Below are positions 61,686 to 64,000 of a stretch of DNA of 64,000 nt, piece by piece (the first letter of the stretch is position 1; the number at the start of each line of letters is the position of its first letter). Origin of the DNA: Mycobacterium triplex (lineage in GTDB: Bacteria > Actinomycetota > Actinomycetes > Mycobacteriales > Mycobacteriaceae); NCBI RefSeq assembly GCF_000689255.1, contig NZ_HG964446.1, positions 3,392,734-3,456,733 of the forward strand, written 5' to 3'. The translations under genes were made by a program, and so were the position numbers. Under the pieces are notes generated by a model that worked only from the letters and a program-made list of their open reading frames with translations, did no database searches and was not told the origin of the DNA.

Positions 61686-62393
61686 ATGCGATTCGCCTGG
61701 GAACGATTGACCCCGAGCGTGTATCGCTGCCGGGTTCCGTTCTGCGACGTCACCGTCGGCTTGATCCGCGGACGCGACGGGGCTTTACTCGTCGACACCG
61801 CCACCACGCTGACCGAGGCGGGCGCGATCGAGGAGGACGTTCGACAGCTCACCACTTGCTCCGTCACCCATATTGTGTTGACGCACAAGCACTTCGACCA
61901 TGTGCTGGGTTCCTCGTTTTTCACCGACGCCGAGATCCACTGCGCACCCGAGGTTGCCGATTACCTGACAACGGCTCACGACCAGATTCGCGCCGACGCG
62001 CTCGGTTATGGCGCGGACGCCGCCGAAATCGACCGGGCAATCGCCGCGCTCCGCCCGCCGCGGCGCGGGCTTTACGACGCCGTCATCGACCTCGGTGACC
62101 GCGACGTGCGGGTCACCCACCCGGGTCGCGGCCACACCACGTCGGACTTGATCGTCGTGGTGCCCGGGTTGGACGATCACGACCGTCACGTGGTGTTCGC
62201 CGGCGACCTCGTCGAAGAGTCCGCGGACCCGGCCATCGATGCCGACTCCGATGTGGCGGCCTGGCCCGCGACTCTCGATCGGGTGCGAGCGATCGGAGGG
62301 CACGACGCGATTTACGTGCCGGGCCACGGGAAGATCGTCGACGCGGATTTCATTCGCCGCCAGCGGGCCTGGTTACAACAGCGTTCGAGCTAG
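61686..62393 (+). CDS. Metallo-beta-lactamase-fold hydrolase
   Basis: A 235-residue MBL-fold protein, homologue of Rv1913. The metal motif is THKHFDHVLGS (HxHxDH); further ligands are His in THPGRGHTTSDL, Asp in VFAGDLVEESAD and His in YVPGHGKIVD. Substrate unknown; the family includes glyoxalase II-like and quinolone-degrading hydrolases. ATG 61686 is used; the upstream open frame runs antisense through the arsR remnant. The stop overlaps the next gene's stop in CTAG. Confidence 0.9.
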   Translation: MRFAWERLTPSVYRCRVPFCDVTVGLIRGRDGALLVDTATTLTEAGAIEEDVRQLTTCSVTHIVLTHKHFDHVLGSSFFTDAEIHCAPEVADYLTTAHDQIRADALGYGADAAEIDRAIAALRPPRRGLYDAVIDLGDRDVRVTHPGRGHTTSDLIVVVPGLDDHDRHVVFAGDLVEESADPAIDADSDVAAWPATLDRVRAIGGHDAIYVPGHGKIVDADFIRRQRAWLQQRSS

Positions 62394-62764
62394 GCGGTCG
62401 CGACGGTGCAGGCGGCGATCAGCGCGCCCGGATCGGTCACGCTGAGCACCAACGAGCGCAGCACCACCGACCTCAGCGGAACCTTCGCCGTTACCGGCGG
62501 CTCCATCGTCAAGGCCACCAGCCCTTTGCCCGAACCGTTGACCAGCCAGCGACCATTCGAATAGTGCACGCCCGCGGTGAACGTGCGCTCGTAGGATGCC
62601 TCCGCGCCAGCGATCGACGCGATCGGGATATGGGCATCGAACGCCCATCCCATCTTCACGTGGAGCGTTCCGTCAACGACGCGCACCTCGCTGGTTTTGG
62701 GCCCGAGTCCCAACGGCGTGGACAACAGCGCATACCAACGCTCGTACCGCAATTCCGTGTGCAC
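62390..62764 (-). CDS. Conserved small protein (Rv1914c-like)
   Basis: A 124-residue soluble protein with no signal or membrane span: YERWYALLSTPLGLGPKTSEVRVVDGTLHVKMGWAF, then IPIASIAGAEASYERTFTAGVHYSNGRWLVNGSGKGLVALTMEPPV. It is beta-rich, PH-like in pattern, and matches Rv1914c by position. Function unknown. Convergent with the MBL-fold gene. Confidence 0.85.
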   Translation of the reverse strand: MHTELRYERWYALLSTPLGLGPKTSEVRVVDGTLHVKMGWAFDAHIPIASIAGAEASYERTFTAGVHYSNGRWLVNGSGKGLVALTMEPPVTAKVPLRSVVLRSLVLSVTDPGALIAACTVATA

Positions 62765-63074
62765 CGGACCGACCTTACTCGCAGTTTGCTGGCGGGGGTG
62801 GAATTCTTTTCATCTACCCGTCTACGCAATTTGCTGCCTTGGTCCCCAGCCGGCTGTGCGCGGCGCCGCCACCGCGCGAGCGCTACCGAAATTCATTGCA
62901 CCACAATGATTTCAGCACACGCCGCGGCGACGCCCGGTTGAGGCGCCCAAAGTACGCCGTGTGGCAACGGGTTTGGCCCGGCTCGGCACTCGGCCAAGTA
63001 ACGATGATTGAAATCCCGGGTCCGGGGATAGACTCACGATCAGCGGAATCGTGCCGGAAGGGGAGCATAAGGCC
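62765..63074. other. Intergenic region upstream of aceA
   Basis: No gene is supported in these 310 bases. It should hold the promoter of aceA. AGTTTGC at 62783-62789 and AATTTGC near 62828 resemble half-sites of RamB-type regulators that control glyoxylate genes in actinobacteria, but the match is short and unproven. GGGGAGCATAAGGCC immediately before 63075 is the ribosome site. Confidence 0.4.
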
Positions 63075-64000
63075 ATGGCCATCATCGACGCGGACACCGA
63101 GGTCCCCGCACCGTTCGACGAAGACGTCGCCGCCGCGCAGCGCTACTTCGACGATCCACGCTTTGCCGGAAAGATTCGCCTGTACACGGCCCGCCAGGTA
63201 GTAGAGCAGCGCGGCACGATACCGACCGACTACACCGTGGCTCGCGAAGCCGCGACGGCCTTCTACCCTCGCCTGCGCGAACTGTTCGCGGCGAAGAAGA
63301 GCATCACCACCTTCGGCCCGTACTCACCGGGGCAGGCCGTGAGCATGAAACGAATGGGCATCGAGGGCATCTACCTCGGCGGCTGGGCAACCTCGGCGAA
63401 GGGGTCCACCACCGAAGACCCCGGGCCCGACCTGGCCAGCTATCCGCTGAGCCAGGTGCCCGAGGACGCCGCCGTGCTGGTGCGCGCGCTGCTGACCGCG
63501 GACCGCAACCAGCAGTACCAGCGGCTACACATGAGCGAGCAGCAACGCGCGACGGCCAAGGAGTACGACTACCGGCCGTTCATCATCGCCGACGCCGACA
63601 CCGGCCACGGCGGTGACCCGCACGTCCGCAACCTGGTGCGCCGCTTCGTGGAAGCCGGCGTGCCCGGCTACCACATCGAAGACCAGCGTCCCGGGACCAA
63701 GAAGTGCGGCCATCAGGGCGGCAAGGTTCTGGTCCCGTCCGACGAACAGATCAAGCGCCTCAACGCCGCCCGCTTCCAGCTCGACATCATGCGGGTGCCG
63801 GGCATCATCGTCGCGCGTACCGACGCCGAGGCGGCGAACCTGATCGACAGCAACTCCGATGAGCGCGACCAAGCGTTCCTGCTCGGGGCGACCAACTTGG
63901 ACATTCCGTCCTACAAGGCCTGTTTCCTGGCGCTGATGCGGCGCTTCTACGAGCTGGGCGTCAAGGAGCTGAACGGTCACCTTCTCTACGCACTCGCCGA
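63075..64000 (+). CDS. aceA: Isocitrate lyase, ICL2 type (AceA), cut by window edge
   Basis: The first 308 codons are present and open to the right edge. The enzyme splits isocitrate to glyoxylate and succinate, allowing growth on fatty acids; ICL2 also acts as methylisocitrate lyase. Seen are [87 protein letters not shown] and the catalytic [10 protein letters not shown]. The long N-terminus and spacing fit the roughly 766-residue ICL2 split into aceAa/aceAb in M. tuberculosis H37Rv. Whether it is intact here lies outside the window. Confidence 0.95.
   Translation, partial: MAIIDADTEVPAPFDEDVAAAQRYFDDPRFAGKIRLYTARQVVEQRGTIPTDYTVAREAATAFYPRLRELFAAKKSITTFGPYSPGQAVSMKRMGIEGIYLGGWATSAKGSTTEDPGPDLASYPLSQVPEDAAVLVRALLTADRNQQYQRLHMSEQQRATAKEYDYRPFIIADADTGHGGDPHVRNLVRRFVEAGVPGYHIEDQRPGTKKCGHQGGKVLVPSDEQIKRLNAARFQLDIMRVPGIIVARTDAEAANLIDSNSDERDQAFLLGATNLDIPSYKACFLALMRRFYELGVKELNGHLLYALA

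Overview
The window is high-GC actinobacterial DNA and almost certainly comes from a non-tuberculous Mycobacterium. Evidence: secreted mycobacterial proteins (an antigen 85 mycolyltransferase, an RpfC-like resuscitation-promoting factor, a secreted chorismate mutase, an LppE/LpqH-type lipoprotein), cyp140, fadB5, glnA3, bfrA with abutting IdeR boxes, and the start of an ICL2-type isocitrate lyase. From memory, gene order follows the M. tuberculosis block from lldD2 (Rv1872c) to aceAa (Rv1915). The presence of lon and an intact oxyR argues against the M. tuberculosis complex itself. No tRNA, rRNA or CRISPR array was seen.

Layout. 1-892: a truncated IS110-family transposase at the left edge plus its upstream flank. 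893-3822: lon and a CGNR zinc-finger regulator, whose promoters share an AAAGGTT-type motif. 3924-6925: lldD2, a DUF1810 gene and a GH13 glycosidase. 6947-9123: ahpD-ahpC divergent from an intact oxyR. 9151-14226: two small-enzyme genes, a crotonase, bfd/bfrA with two IdeR boxes, and an MFS exporter with a winged-helix-like tail. 14269-18596: an AhpD-like protein behind a perfect KstR-type box, glnA3 plus an amidohydrolase (together a split FluG), an acyltransferase and an SRPBCC protein. 18742-20781: a membrane-anchored GAF/class III cyclase.

20782-23911 is the odd region: AT-richer, gene-poor, and holding five related copies of a previously unannotated 33-40 residue lipoprotein. The signal peptide is almost constant, the mature tail has only 10-17 residues, and one copy is decayed. 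Three copies carry a repeated leader of about 120 bp. Around them lie a long hairpin, a two-gene set of small proteins and fragments of AT-richer reading frames.

23912-36793: a conserved mycobacterial block with cyp140, lppE, an SDR, an SRPBCC protein, rpfC, chorismate mutase and fbpB (single-base frameshift), then a DUF7159 protein, a methyltransferase, YceI, a CYP125-like P450, three small proteins and a nitronate monooxygenase behind a second perfect KstR-type box. 36911-50897: a membrane protein, an orphan pstS, a Baeyer-Villiger monooxygenase/alcohol dehydrogenase pair, dtd, cinA, nanT, an amidohydrolase, a crotonase, a STAS protein and aao.

50964-59755: a set of catabolic and redox genes in the place where M. 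tuberculosis has katG-furA. It includes an acyl-CoA ligase set between two paralogous genes and two TetR regulators with clear palindromic operators. 59760-64000: a PEBP protein, fadB5, an ArsR remnant whose putative operator survives, a metallo-beta-lactamase-fold protein, a small conserved protein and the first 308 codons of aceA. Common themes are lipid and steroid catabolism (KstR-type boxes, CYP125-like, crotonases, ligase, ICL2), oxidative-stress defence (oxyR-ahpCD, further AhpD-like proteins) and secreted envelope proteins.
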